Source of the DNA: Verrucomicrobiaceae bacterium UBA2429
GTDB lineage: Bacteria; Verrucomicrobiota; Verrucomicrobiia; Verrucomicrobiales; Verrucomicrobiaceae
Direction: 5' to 3'
DNA: 64,000 nt
Assembly (NCBI GenBank): GCA_002343505.1
Contig: DDQZ01000024.1
Coordinates: forward strand, 211,640 to 275,639
The number at the start of each line of letters is the position of its first letter. Position 1 is the first letter of the stretch. Position numbers and translations under genes: made by a program. The notes under the pieces were generated by a model. The model saw nothing but the letters and a program-made list of their open reading frames with translations, did no database searches and was not told where the DNA came from. Below are positions 42,211 to 50,759 of the stretch, piece after piece.

Positions 42211-43311
42211 ATGCCAAATCCAGCCGGTGCCCGCTATGATGACGGCCTTACATATTGGGATGACGGCTCAACCTATGACTCCGCCACAGCCACGCAGCCG
42301 CCGCTTTTAACTCCGCTTCAACCCATCTCCCCCTCAACCACCATGGAATTCTGGGAAGTCACGAAAAACCGCGCGCAGGAAACCCTGCCCGTCTGGACCA
42401 ACTACGCGCCCGACCTCACCGTCGGCGGCAAAACCCCCGCCGACCTCGAGGCGCTCATAGACGGCTTCGAGCCGCTGGTGCAGGCGCGCACGCTGGCGCA
42501 GGACGTGGTGGACGCGGCCTACTACGCGCTGCAGGACGCGCTGCAGCGCATGAAGGTGCTGGGCACGCGCGTGCCGCAGATCATCGAGGGCCAGCTCGAT
42601 GAGAACGCGCTGCTGATGCGGGATGTGGACCAGCTTTTCCGCACCAGCCCGCGCACCGAGGGCACCATCCTCAAACGCCTGCGTCAAACGCCTGCGCATG
42701 CTGCTGCCCGTGTGGGAGCGCGCGAACACGGCGCTGGCGGCCATGACACCGCCGCAGCCGCCCGTCACGCGCACCGTCGGCGGCGTGGCCTACACCGTCG
42801 CGGCGGCCACCGCGCTGCTGGACGGCTACACCGCGCTGGTCAAGGGCACAAGGACAAGGAGGAGGACCTGGACATCACCCGCCAGGAACTGGCCGCGCAC
42901 GACCGCGCGTGCGACCAGCTCAACAAGCGCTGGTACAAGGTGGCCAAGGCGACGGCGGACCCCGGCCAGCCACTCTACGACGAGTTGGAGGACATCACCA
43001 CCGAGCCGAGCACGCCGGCGCCGGAGGTCGTCGAGATAGACCACCTCGCGCAGGGCGGGGAGGGCGGCCTGGAAGTGCTGGTGGCCTACGAGCCGGGCGG
43101 CGGCGCGCACGCCACGCAGCGCCTGGTGAAGTGGCAGATCGTCGGCGTGGACCCCGGCCACATCCACAGCGCCCCCCTGGACCCCAGCGGCAACAACCTC
43201 GGCGCCTTCGCCGTGGGCCAGACGATCCAGGTCATCACCGAGGTCAGCAACAGCGCCGGCACCAGAACCAGCGCCCCGCGGAGCATCACGCTCGGGGAGC
43301 CGGTGGTGTGA
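42211..43311 (+). CDS. Hypothetical protein with compensated internal frameshift
   Basis: A 366-codon open frame. It starts MPNPAGARYDDGLTYWDDGS, has a long helical part (NRAQETLPVWTNYAPDLTVG, then LEALIDGFEPLVQARTLA) and ends with a fibronectin-like segment (VKWQIVGVDPGHIHS ... GAFAVGQTIQVITEVSN). A middle stretch (about codons 158-213) is Arg/His/Gly-rich and senseless in this frame, while the next frame reads RLRMLLPVWERANTALAAM and TRTVGGVAYTVAAATALLDG, the expected product. A 13-bp tandem duplication at 42671-42696 shifts the frame and a 1-bp change near 42850 restores it. No known family; similar repeat-start proteins occur in related genomes from memory. Confidence 0.65.
   Translation: MPNPAGARYDDGLTYWDDGSTYDSATATQPPLLTPLQPISPSTTMEFWEVTKNRAQETLPVWTNYAPDLTVGGKTPADLEALIDGFEPLVQARTLAQDVVDAAYYALQDALQRMKVLGTRVPQIIEGQLDENALLMRDVDQLFRTSPRTEGTILKRLRQTPAHAAARVGAREHGAGGHDTAAAARHAHRRRRGLHRRGGHRAAGRLHRAGQGHKDKEEDLDITRQELAAHDRACDQLNKRWYKVAKATADPGQPLYDELEDITTEPSTPAPEVVEIDHLAQGGEGGLEVLVAYEPGGGAHATQRLVKWQIVGVDPGHIHSAPLDPSGNNLGAFAVGQTIQVITEVSNSAGTRTSAPRSITLGEPVV
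42671..42696 (+). repeat. 13-bp exact tandem duplication causing a frameshift
   Basis: TCAAACGCCTGCG occurs twice in a row. Removing one copy restores the continuous reading ILKRLRMLLPVWER across the junction. Confidence 0.8.
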
Positions 43312-43388
43312 GCGCCTCTCCAAAACGAATTTTTCCGGTCATCCCGGCCGGACGAAAAACAGAAACAACACACGCTCCTGAACAGAAT

Positions 43389-44426
43389 ATGAAACACAGC
43401 TTCCGCACGCTGCCGGGCATCGCCCTCCTGACCCTCCTGCTGGCCCCGGCCTGCTCCACATCAACACGGCTGGGTTATTTGATCCCCAAGCATCCGCAAT
43501 CCGAACTGGTGAAGGGGGAGGTGGCGGTGGCCGGGTATGTGAAGATAAGAGAACTTCCGTCTCCGCCGGCACCTAAAAATGACGAGGTCCGGGCTACGGT
43601 GCAGGGTGCCGCAGTGGCCTTCATTGCAGGCCTTGCGATTGACGCGGTAAAGCGCGAGTTGGACCGTGAGGCGGAGAAATACGAAAAGCAATACACCGCC
43701 CGAACCGCGATGACCGTTCATGAACTTGGCCAGGAAGGTTACTTGATTTACGCCCGCTGCACGGAGAGAGGGAGAAACGAACCTGACGCAGGAGGCTGGA
43801 TCGCGGCAAACGCAGAATCGCTGTGCCCTGATCTGAGTAGTCAGGCTCAGCGGGTTAAGTTTGCAAGCCAGCTAGCGCGCCTGCTACCAGCGGACAAAAC
43901 ACCGCAGATGGTCCTGGCGGTGCGCGTGGAATCGGGAGCCGTGGCCCCCACGGTTTACAAGGCCAGCAATCCCAAGCTGTGGGCCGCCGGGGTCGGGGCG
44001 AAAATTGTTTCTTTTGGCAAGGAGCCCTGGGGCTGGCTTGGCGGTGTTCTCTTGAAGACAGGCAGCCAGGCGGAGGTGGACATCGCGATGACGGTGCGCG
44101 CGCTGCAAATGAAAAACCTGAACAATGCGAACGCATCGTGGGAGGCGGGCTGGACGCAGGTGGAGCCATCCTCGCCGATCGTGCGCGGAGTGAAGGTAAA
44201 GTTGAAGGAACCCGCTGTCTATAGCGCAGGAGCCAAGTCTGGAAGCTGGCTGCCCGTTCCGAGTGTTCCCGGAAAGGAAATGCATATAGGCTTCATGGAG
44301 GTGACATTTCAAGTCACGGAAAAAGACCCTTCCAACGTGAAGCAGCACATCAAAGACCTCTCTGACCAAATCGAAGAAAACAAGGACTCCTGGATCGAGA
44401 AACTCAAGGAACGTCTCGGCAACTAA
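43389..44426 (+). CDS. Predicted lipoprotein of unknown function
   Basis: A 345-residue protein with lipoprotein signal MKHSFRTLPGIALLTLLLAP and lipobox Cys at about residue 22 (APACSTS). No domain is recognised. The mature part contains a short hydrophobic stretch (AAVAFIAGLAIDAVKREL), a Cys pair (YARCTERG, ESLCPD) and a C-terminal charged helix (LSDQIEENKDSWIEKLKERL). It precedes the subtilase gene by 52 bp on the same strand and may be cotranscribed with it. The start is chosen for the signal peptide; longer readings upstream overlap the previous gene in another frame. Confidence 0.78.
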   Translation: MKHSFRTLPGIALLTLLLAPACSTSTRLGYLIPKHPQSELVKGEVAVAGYVKIRELPSPPAPKNDEVRATVQGAAVAFIAGLAIDAVKRELDREAEKYEKQYTARTAMTVHELGQEGYLIYARCTERGRNEPDAGGWIAANAESLCPDLSSQAQRVKFASQLARLLPADKTPQMVLAVRVESGAVAPTVYKASNPKLWAAGVGAKIVSFGKEPWGWLGGVLLKTGSQAEVDIAMTVRALQMKNLNNANASWEAGWTQVEPSSPIVRGVKVKLKEPAVYSAGAKSGSWLPVPSVPGKEMHIGFMEVTFQVTEKDPSNVKQHIKDLSDQIEENKDSWIEKLKERLGN

Positions 44427-44478
44427 CCAAGCGTGAACCCGGCGCGCATATTCACATAAACTCAAACCACACACCACC

Positions 44479-45732
44479 ATGTCAGACATCCTCGAAAATG
44501 AACTCGCCTCCACGGGCGTCGCCCGTGTCATCGTCCGGCTCAAAGCCAGCGCCGGAACCAACCGCGCGGAGTTGGGCGCCTCGCTTGGCTCCAGCTTCGT
44601 CTCGGCGGAGACCTCGGTCGTCGGCCAGATCGCCTCGACCATGAAAAAGACCCGCAGCCTTGCCAAAAAGCAGGAGGAGGCGCGAATGCATGTCTTTCCC
44701 AACCTCGGCCTGATGCTGGGCACGGTGGACAAGGAGGGGCTGAAGAAGCTGCGGCAGAGCAAGCAGGTGGCCCGGGTGCGTGGCGCGCCGATTTTCAGCC
44801 TCATTCGGCCGACGGAGCCGCCCGCCGCAGTTTCGGCGCTCTCCACAGATGTGACCTGGGGTATTCAAGACCTGGGGATTCCCGCCCTGTGGAGCCAGGG
44901 GTTGAGCGGTAATGGCGTGCTGGTCGGGCATCTGGACACAGGCATTGACGGCAGGCACCGCGTGTTCAACGGAGCGATCGAGGAGTTCATGGAATTCGAT
45001 CTGCTCGGCTTTCCCGTGAATCCCAAGCCTGATCCCTGGGACAGCGGCGACCATGGCACGCACACGGCGGGCACCATCGCGGGCAGGCCGGTGAATGGCA
45101 GGCACATCGGAGTCGCTCCGGGAGCGATGCTGCTCAGCGGCATGGTCATCGAAGGCGGGGACGCGGTGGCGCGTGTGCTGGCAGGCATGGACTGGATCGT
45201 AGGCTCGGGAGCGCGCGTGCTGAACATGTCCCTCGGATTCCGGGGATTTGTGGATGATTTTCTCGATGTGACCGTCATCCTGCGTGAAAGGGGTGTCCTG
45301 CCTGTCTTCGCCGCAGGCAATGAAGGGCCAGGATTCACCCGTTCTCCGGGCAATTACTCCGAAGCGCTTTCCGTCGGGGCTTACGGCTTGAACGGCACGC
45401 GCAGAGTGGTGGCGGATTTTTCCAGCAGCCAGCGTTTTGCCCGCCCGGACGATCCCGTGGTTCCCGACTTGGTGGCTCCGGGCGTGAATGTGATCTCCGC
45501 CAGACCTGGAGGGAATAACAACCGTTACCAGGCGATGCCCGGCACCAGCATGGCCACTCCTCATGTGTCCGGACTGGCGGCGCTGCTGTTTGAGGCCAAG
45601 CCGGCGGCGACGGTTGACGAAGTGGAGGCGGCAATCCTGGATTCCTGCGTCAGACCGGCCAGCATGACCGGTGCCCGTGCCGGCAGAGGCGTGCCGAATG
45701 CGGCCAGAGCGTTGCAGTTGCTCACAACATGA
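44479..45732 (+). CDS. Subtilisin-like serine peptidase without signal peptide
   Basis: A 417-residue S8 peptidase. The catalytic triad is Asp153 (HLDTGID), His192 (DHGTHTAGTIAG) and Ser357 (GTSMATPHVSG), with the oxyanion Asn281 (AAGNEGPG). The first 110 residues look like an I9-type propeptide, with HVFPNLGLMLGTVDKEGLKK at 71-90. There is no export signal before it, so the enzyme may act in the cytoplasm or leave by another route. A 108-residue protein with a propeptide-like segment is encoded 13 bp downstream. Substrate unknown. Confidence 0.92.
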   Translation: MSDILENELASTGVARVIVRLKASAGTNRAELGASLGSSFVSAETSVVGQIASTMKKTRSLAKKQEEARMHVFPNLGLMLGTVDKEGLKKLRQSKQVARVRGAPIFSLIRPTEPPAAVSALSTDVTWGIQDLGIPALWSQGLSGNGVLVGHLDTGIDGRHRVFNGAIEEFMEFDLLGFPVNPKPDPWDSGDHGTHTAGTIAGRPVNGRHIGVAPGAMLLSGMVIEGGDAVARVLAGMDWIVGSGARVLNMSLGFRGFVDDFLDVTVILRERGVLPVFAAGNEGPGFTRSPGNYSEALSVGAYGLNGTRRVVADFSSSQRFARPDDPVVPDLVAPGVNVISARPGGNNNRYQAMPGTSMATPHVSGLAALLFEAKPAATVDEVEAAILDSCVRPASMTGARAGRGVPNAARALQLLTT

Positions 45733-45745
45733 GTTAGGTTCGCGC

Positions 45746-46072
45746 ATGAAAGGCTCTGTCGAGGAATCCCAGGCACGCATCGCCCCAGAGGTGACTGAAA
45801 TCATTCAGTCAAGCTCTCATGAGCCTGTCGCGGTGGTTTATCAGTTGCGTGGCAGTTCGGGGCAGAGAGTGCCGCCTGCGGATGAAATGACGGAGATGGT
45901 CGGGGCCATTTTGGGCAAGCTGCGCGAAATGGCCCCGAACCTGCCATTACGGCATAATATATTTAAAAACCTCGGCAGCTTCGTGCTGCTGGCACCGCCA
46001 GAGATGCACCAACAAGTGCTGAAGGAGCCGGAGATCAGAGCGGCGGTTTTGAATCAAAAAAAGACCGCTTAA
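45746..46072 (+). CDS. Small protein resembling the subtilase propeptide
   Basis: A 108-residue protein encoded directly after the subtilase. Residues 71-90 (NIFKNLGSFVLLAPPEMHQQ) line up with residues 71-90 of the peptidase's own propeptide (HVFPNLGLMLGTVDKEGLKK), sharing the F-x-NLG core at the same position, and the strand EPVAVVYQLRG near residue 26 resembles RVIVRLKAS. This suggests an I9-like fold and a role as a separate inhibitor or folding helper for the protease. The similarity was seen by eye only. A terminator follows. Confidence 0.65.
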   Translation: MKGSVEESQARIAPEVTEIIQSSSHEPVAVVYQLRGSSGQRVPPADEMTEMVGAILGKLREMAPNLPLRHNIFKNLGSFVLLAPPEMHQQVLKEPEIRAAVLNQKKTA

Positions 46073-46107
46073 TACATGGTGCCGGAGACCTGCGCGGCAA
46101 AGCGGCC

Positions 46108-46132
46108 GACCGGGTTGCAGGCCCGGTCTTTT
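46108..46132 (+). terminator. Rho-independent terminator
   Basis: GACCGGG-TTGCAGG-CCCGGTC followed by TTTT: a perfect 7-bp GC-rich stem with a 7-nt loop, 36 bp after the stop of the subtilase partner gene. It should end the lipoprotein-subtilase transcript before the ABC transporter gene. Confidence 0.8.
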
Positions 46133-46160
46133 CCGCGTATGGCCGGGGTGACTCCCCGCC

Positions 46161-47891
46161 TTGAAAACGATCCTCCGCGTCTTTGCCTACCTGCGCCGCT
46201 ACCCTTTGATGGCCTGCGCGCAGCTTTTCTGCGCCATCGCGGGGACGCTGATGGTGGTGGTGTTCCCGGCGGTGACGCGGGAGGTGCTGGATGTCATCGT
46301 GCCGGGGGCGGAGTGGCAGCGGCTGCCGGGCATCCTGGCGCTGGCGCTGGGGGCGTATTTTTTGCAGCACCTGTTCAACAGCCTGCGCATCATGCTGAAC
46401 AACACCTTCGAGCAGAAGGTGATCTATGACCTGCGCAGCGACATCTATGAGCGCCTGCAGACGCTGCCGCTGAGGTGGTTCGACAACCGCCCGTCGGGCG
46501 ACATCATGACGACGGTGAGCGAGGACATCCCGTCGGTGGAGCGGGTGCTGATTGACGGCATCGAGCAGGGGCTGACGGCGGTGCTGCAGATCGCGGTGGT
46601 GGGGGTGTTCATGTTCCAGGCGGATGTGACGCTGGCCATGTGGGCTCTGGCTCCCCTGCCCTTGCTGGCGGCGGGCGCGCTGGCCTACACGCGCACCTCG
46701 CGCGACCGCCACCGCGCGGTGCGGCGGGCCAGCAGCGCGATGAACTCGCTGCTGCATGACAACGTGGCGGGGATGCGCCAGATCAAGGCTTACGCGATGG
46801 AGCGCGAGGAGAAGGACCGCTTTAACGAGGCGAGCGGCGCGCTGCGCAAGGCGACACTGCATGTGATGCGGGTGTGGGCGGTGTACCGGCCGGGCATGCA
46901 TTTCCTGACCAGCGCGGGCATGGTGATCGTGCTCTGGCAGGGCGCGCACGGGCTGATGGAGGGCCGCATCGAGAAGGGGGACCTGGCGGCTTTCCTGCTG
47001 CTGCTGAAGTTTTTCTATGATCCGGTGGAGCAACTGCACCAGCTCAACCAGATCCTGCAAAGCGGGCGCGCGGCGGGGGAGCGTGTCTTCGGCATCCTGG
47101 ATGAGGAGCCGGAGAGTGACACGGCGGGCGGGCGCGAGTTGGGGCCGGTGACGGGCCATGTGCGCTATGAAAACGTGGGTTTCAGCTACGGGGGGAGTAT
47201 CCCCACGGTGCATGGCATCACGCTGGAGGCGAAGCCGGGAGAAACGGTGGCTCTGGTGGGGCCGACGGGGGCGGGCAAGTCCACGCTGATCAACCTGCTG
47301 ACGCGCTTTTATGAATACGACGAGGGCGTGGTGACGATAGACGGCACGCCGGTGCATGAGGTGAACAAGGCAAGCCTGCGGCGGAGCATCGGGTATGTGA
47401 CGCAGGAGAGCTTTCTGTTCAATGGCACGCTGCGGGAGAATCTGCTCATCGGCAAGCGCGATGCCACGGACGAGGAGCTCTGGCAGGCGCTGGCGAGCGC
47501 GAACGCGGACGCCTTTGTCCGCCGCCTGGAGCACGGGCTGGACAGCCGCGTGGGCGAGCGCGGCATCAAGCTCAGCGTGGGGGAAAAGCAGCGTGTCTCG
47601 ATCGCCCGGGCGCTGCTGCGGAACCCGCCCATCCTGCTGCTGGACGAGGCGACGGCGAGTGTGGACACGGAGACGGAGAGGCAGATCCAGGCGGCGCTGG
47701 AGAAGCTGATGGAGAACCGCACGAGCTTTGTCATCGCGCACCGCCTGAGCACGGTGCGGCACGCGCACCGGATTTACGTTCTGGATCAGGGGCGCATCGT
47801 GGAGCAGGGCACGCATGAGGAGCTGGTGGAGAAGGACGGACTGTACGCGGGCCTCTGCCGCACCTCGCTGATGGAGGCGCGGCTGCCCTGA
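46161..47891 (+). CDS. ABC exporter (fused permease and ATPase)
   Basis: A 576-residue type IV ABC transporter half. The first about 320 residues hold six membrane helices with the coupling-type WFDNRPSGDIMTTVSEDI segment; the ATPase part has Walker A GPTGAGKST, the Q-loop in YVTQESFLFN, signature LSVGEKQRVSIARALL (Val replaces the usual Gly of LSGGQ), Walker B ILLLDEATASVD and the H-loop IAHRLSTV. It should export a lipid, peptide or drug as a homodimer. The start codon appears to be TTG (46161), giving MKTILRVFAYLRR; no ATG precedes the first helix. Confidence 0.93.
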   Translation: MKTILRVFAYLRRYPLMACAQLFCAIAGTLMVVVFPAVTREVLDVIVPGAEWQRLPGILALALGAYFLQHLFNSLRIMLNNTFEQKVIYDLRSDIYERLQTLPLRWFDNRPSGDIMTTVSEDIPSVERVLIDGIEQGLTAVLQIAVVGVFMFQADVTLAMWALAPLPLLAAGALAYTRTSRDRHRAVRRASSAMNSLLHDNVAGMRQIKAYAMEREEKDRFNEASGALRKATLHVMRVWAVYRPGMHFLTSAGMVIVLWQGAHGLMEGRIEKGDLAAFLLLLKFFYDPVEQLHQLNQILQSGRAAGERVFGILDEEPESDTAGGRELGPVTGHVRYENVGFSYGGSIPTVHGITLEAKPGETVALVGPTGAGKSTLINLLTRFYEYDEGVVTIDGTPVHEVNKASLRRSIGYVTQESFLFNGTLRENLLIGKRDATDEELWQALASANADAFVRRLEHGLDSRVGERGIKLSVGEKQRVSIARALLRNPPILLLDEATASVDTETERQIQAALEKLMENRTSFVIAHRLSTVRHAHRIYVLDQGRIVEQGTHEELVEKDGLYAGLCRTSLMEARLP

Positions 47892-47986
47892 ATCAGGCGG
47901 GAGAATGTCGCCGCCGGCTGCTCCGGCCTGGCTATGGTCCGACTTCCCCGTTGAGAGGGGGCGGGTTTTCCCGTATAGCAGGAGGC

Positions 47987-48442
47987 ATGACCGCTCTCAC
48001 TCATGCCCGCCAGATTCTCGACTCCATGCTGGGATACCTCGGTTTCATCGCCAAGGTGGACGAGGTGGAAGGCCCGGAAGGCCCCACTCTGCAGGTGCAT
48101 ACGGAGGACTCCAAGCTGCTCATCGGACGCCACGGCGCGACGATGGAGGACATTCAGTATCTGGTGAACCGCATCCTGCAAAAGCATCTTCCCGACGCGC
48201 CGCGCATTCGCGTGGACATCGGCTACTTCCGCTCGATGAAGGAGGACAAAATCGTGGAGCACGCGCGCGAGATGGGCGAGCGGGTCCGGAGCACCGGCCA
48301 GTCGCAGATGCTCGATCCGATGAACAGCTACTACCGGCGCATGGTCCACAACGCCTTCGCCGACGACCCTGACGTGATGAGCGTGAGCGTGGAAAGCGGC
48401 AGCGACCGCTTCAAGCGCATCCTGCTCAAGCGGCGCGGCTGA
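47987..48442 (+). CDS. KH/R3H RNA-binding protein (Jag/KhpB-like)
   Basis: A 151-residue RNA-binding protein: a KH domain (SKLLIGRHGATMEDIQYLV, carrying the GxxG-type loop as GRHG, about 44-62) followed by an R3H domain (NSYYRRMVHNAFADDPDV, with the R-x3-H spacing). This is the core of the SpoIIIJ-associated Jag/KhpB family, without its N-terminal Jag domain. An AGGAGG lies just 1 base before the ATG at 47987, unusually close; the next in-frame ATG is at about 48028. No yidC or rnpA is nearby. It converges with the SLC13 permease gene, 9 bp away. Confidence 0.85.
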   Translation: MTALTHARQILDSMLGYLGFIAKVDEVEGPEGPTLQVHTEDSKLLIGRHGATMEDIQYLVNRILQKHLPDAPRIRVDIGYFRSMKEDKIVEHAREMGERVRSTGQSQMLDPMNSYYRRMVHNAFADDPDVMSVSVESGSDRFKRILLKRRG

Positions 48443-48451
48443 CGGCGGAAC

Positions 48452-50215
48452 TCAAAAGGGCCAGAGCACAGGCACCATGACGATGATGATGGCCAGCGAG
48501 CAGAGCACCAGCCCGCTGCCGACCTTCACGAAGTCCGCAAAACGGTATTTGCCAGGTCCATAGACGAGGATGCAGCTCGGCTCGAAAGGTGTGAGCACGG
48601 AGATGCTGGCGCTGAGCATCACGGCCACTCCAAAGCTGACGGGACTGACCGCAAGCGACTCCGCCGAGCGCAGCGCGATGGGCAGCACGACGAGCGCCGC
48701 CGCGGCGTTGGAGAGGCCCTGGGTCAGCAAGACGGTGAGCACGCAGAAGCCGGCGAGGACGGCGTGCGGCCCCCAGCTTTGCAACCCTCCGGTGATGAAC
48801 CCGGCCAGCATCTCGGCAGCGCCGGAGTTCGTCATCGCCGTGCCGAAGGCTGTCATGCCGCCGATGAGGATGAGCAGCCTCCAGTCTATGTTCTCATAAG
48901 CCGTCTCCAGCGTGATGCAGCGCGCCAAAAGGGCGAACAAGGCGGCGATCAGAAAGCCCGCCGCGGCGGGCACCCAGCCGGCGCTGCTGGCCAGCACGAC
49001 GAGACCGAAGACGCCCAGCAGGGCGTAGCCGCGCTTGCGCGCCGAAATCTCCCAGGCGTGCTCGGTGATGACGACCATCTCCGAGTTTTCCTCATACGTT
49101 TTCAGCCGGTCATACGGCCCCTGCACCAGCAGAAGGTCGCCCGCCTCCAGCACCACGTCCGCCATTTTGTCCTTCAAGCTCTGGTCCCCGCGCAGCAGGG
49201 CCAGAACGGAGAGGCCGGAGCGGCGGCGGAAATTGCTCGTGCGCAGGGTGCGCCCCACCAGCGAGGATCGCGGCGTCAGCACCACCTCGGCCAGGCTGGC
49301 GCCGCGCATGTCCACGCCGGACTCCCGCAGGCTGACATCCTCGACGATGTCCAGTCCCTCGATTTTTTTGATGCGGATGAGGTTTTCCACCTTGCCCGCG
49401 ACACGCACCACATCCCCCTCCTCAAACCGCGAGTGCGGCCCCAGGTCCAGTTCCACGCCATGCCGCAGGATGTGGATGACCTGGAAGCCAAGCACGGAGA
49501 AATCGGAGCTGAATATCTCCTGCCCGATGAGGGGTGAACCCGGCAGGATCACGACTTCGGAGAGATACTCGCGCAGATTGGCGGCGCCCTCGGCCTGGGC
49601 GGACTTGTCGCGCTCGGGGATGAGGTGGATGCCGGCGAGCATCATGTAAAGCAGGCCCGCCGCGCAGATCATGACACCGACGGGTGTCATGTCGAACATG
49701 CCCAGCTCGCCATGACCGGCCTGCTTGAGCGCGCCGGAAACAGCCACATTCGTGGATGTGCCGATCAGGGTGCAGGTGCCGCCCAGGATGGACGCATAGG
49801 CCAGGGGCATCAGCAGGCGCGAGGGCGGCACCTTCATGCGGCGCGCCACGCCGATCACAGGTCCGAGGAACATGGCCACCACGGTGGTGTTGTTCATGAA
49901 GGCGGAGATGCCCCCCACGCCGCACATCAGACCGGCGGTGAGGCGCCTGGTGCCGCCGCCCGCAGCGCGCGAGAGCAGGTGACCGAGCGTGTCGAGCACG
50001 CCTGTCTCGCGCAGCGCCGCGCCAATCACAAAAATGCTGCCGAGCATGACGATGACCTCGCGCCCGAAACCGGCGAAGGCCTCCTCCGCGCTGAGCACGC
50101 CAGTGAGCACCAGCACGGAGAGCAGGCTCAGCGTCACCACATCCACGGAAACTTTTTCCGTGGCGAAGAGAACCAGCGCGCAGGCCAGCAGTCCGATCAC
50201 AAGATAAGGCTCCAT
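48452..50215 (-). CDS. SLC13/DASS-type permease with TrkA-C domains
   Basis: A 587-residue polytopic membrane protein of the divalent anion:sodium symporter family. Hydrophobic segments surround FMNNTTVVAMFLGPV (about 108-122) and the C-terminal SLSPFEPSCILVYGPG-like SVLTPFEPSCILVYGPGKYR region, both family signatures. Two TrkA-C (RCK_C) regulatory domains (about residues 212-290 and 305-380) lie in the central loop, as in many bacterial SLC13-like permeases. Substrates could be dicarboxylates or sulfate; this is not decided by sequence. It lies upstream of and convergent to the KH/R3H gene. Confidence 0.9.
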   Translation of the reverse strand: MEPYLVIGLLACALVLFATEKVSVDVVTLSLLSVLVLTGVLSAEEAFAGFGREVIVMLGSIFVIGAALRETGVLDTLGHLLSRAAGGGTRRLTAGLMCGVGGISAFMNNTTVVAMFLGPVIGVARRMKVPPSRLLMPLAYASILGGTCTLIGTSTNVAVSGALKQAGHGELGMFDMTPVGVMICAAGLLYMMLAGIHLIPERDKSAQAEGAANLREYLSEVVILPGSPLIGQEIFSSDFSVLGFQVIHILRHGVELDLGPHSRFEEGDVVRVAGKVENLIRIKKIEGLDIVEDVSLRESGVDMRGASLAEVVLTPRSSLVGRTLRTSNFRRRSGLSVLALLRGDQSLKDKMADVVLEAGDLLLVQGPYDRLKTYEENSEMVVITEHAWEISARKRGYALLGVFGLVVLASSAGWVPAAAGFLIAALFALLARCITLETAYENIDWRLLILIGGMTAFGTAMTNSGAAEMLAGFITGGLQSWGPHAVLAGFCVLTVLLTQGLSNAAAALVVLPIALRSAESLAVSPVSFGVAVMLSASISVLTPFEPSCILVYGPGKYRFADFVKVGSGLVLCSLAIIIVMVPVLWPF

Positions 50216-50253
50216 GACAATTCAGGAGTCAAAAAGATGCCGTCGCGCCTCTA

Positions 50254-50682
50254 TCACGGAGCACGGCCCTCCTCCGCGTCCATGAGATCGAAAAACGTCA
50301 CAATGTCATCGCGGTGCCCAAGCCCGGCATCCAGCTTTTGCTGCTCCAGGCCGCCGCTGGCCGTGTCCCGCCAGCCGCGCTTCATCATGAAGCCGTTGAA
50401 AAGCTCGATGTGCTCGTCATCGGGGCGGCGTCCGTTTTTGAAGCACCACTCCAGCACCTCATCGTCCGTTCCTCCCGCCAGCACGCGGCGGCTGAGCGCG
50501 TCGAAGTCAACGCCCAGCAGACGGCACACACGGTCGTCAAAAGTGCGCTTCCCCGCGATGATGCCCAGATGCCAGCCAGTCGGCAGTTCACCGCGCGCAT
50601 GAAGGCGAATCTTGTCAAGAATCCGGCCAAAGACCATGATGCCGCCGACAGTGTCGCGAGGGGAGCGCAGGGGAAAGGACAT
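50254..50682 (-). CDS. DUF5069 protein
   Basis: A 142-residue soluble protein that matches the DUF5069 family (LRSPRDTVGGIMVFGRILDK at the start, LLGVDFDALSRRV, FMMKRGWRDT). The family is common in Verrucomicrobia and Planctomycetes; no function is known. It is read in the same direction as the SLC13 gene, 38 bp upstream of it, so cotranscription is possible. Confidence 0.85.
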   Translation of the reverse strand: MSFPLRSPRDTVGGIMVFGRILDKIRLHARGELPTGWHLGIIAGKRTFDDRVCRLLGVDFDALSRRVLAGGTDDEVLEWCFKNGRRPDDEHIELFNGFMMKRGWRDTASGGLEQQKLDAGLGHRDDIVTFFDLMDAEEGRAP

Positions 50683-50759
50683 GCGGGTTCATAGCCTGAA
50701 ACCGCCGCGGACGGCAAACTCGAAAATGGAAAAATGGCGGCGCATTGCCGTGAGACAAG

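Noticed and set aside
46035..47816. 593-codon minus-strand frame opposite the ABC exporter
   Set aside because: Antisense to Walker and signature motifs that are clear on the plus strand.
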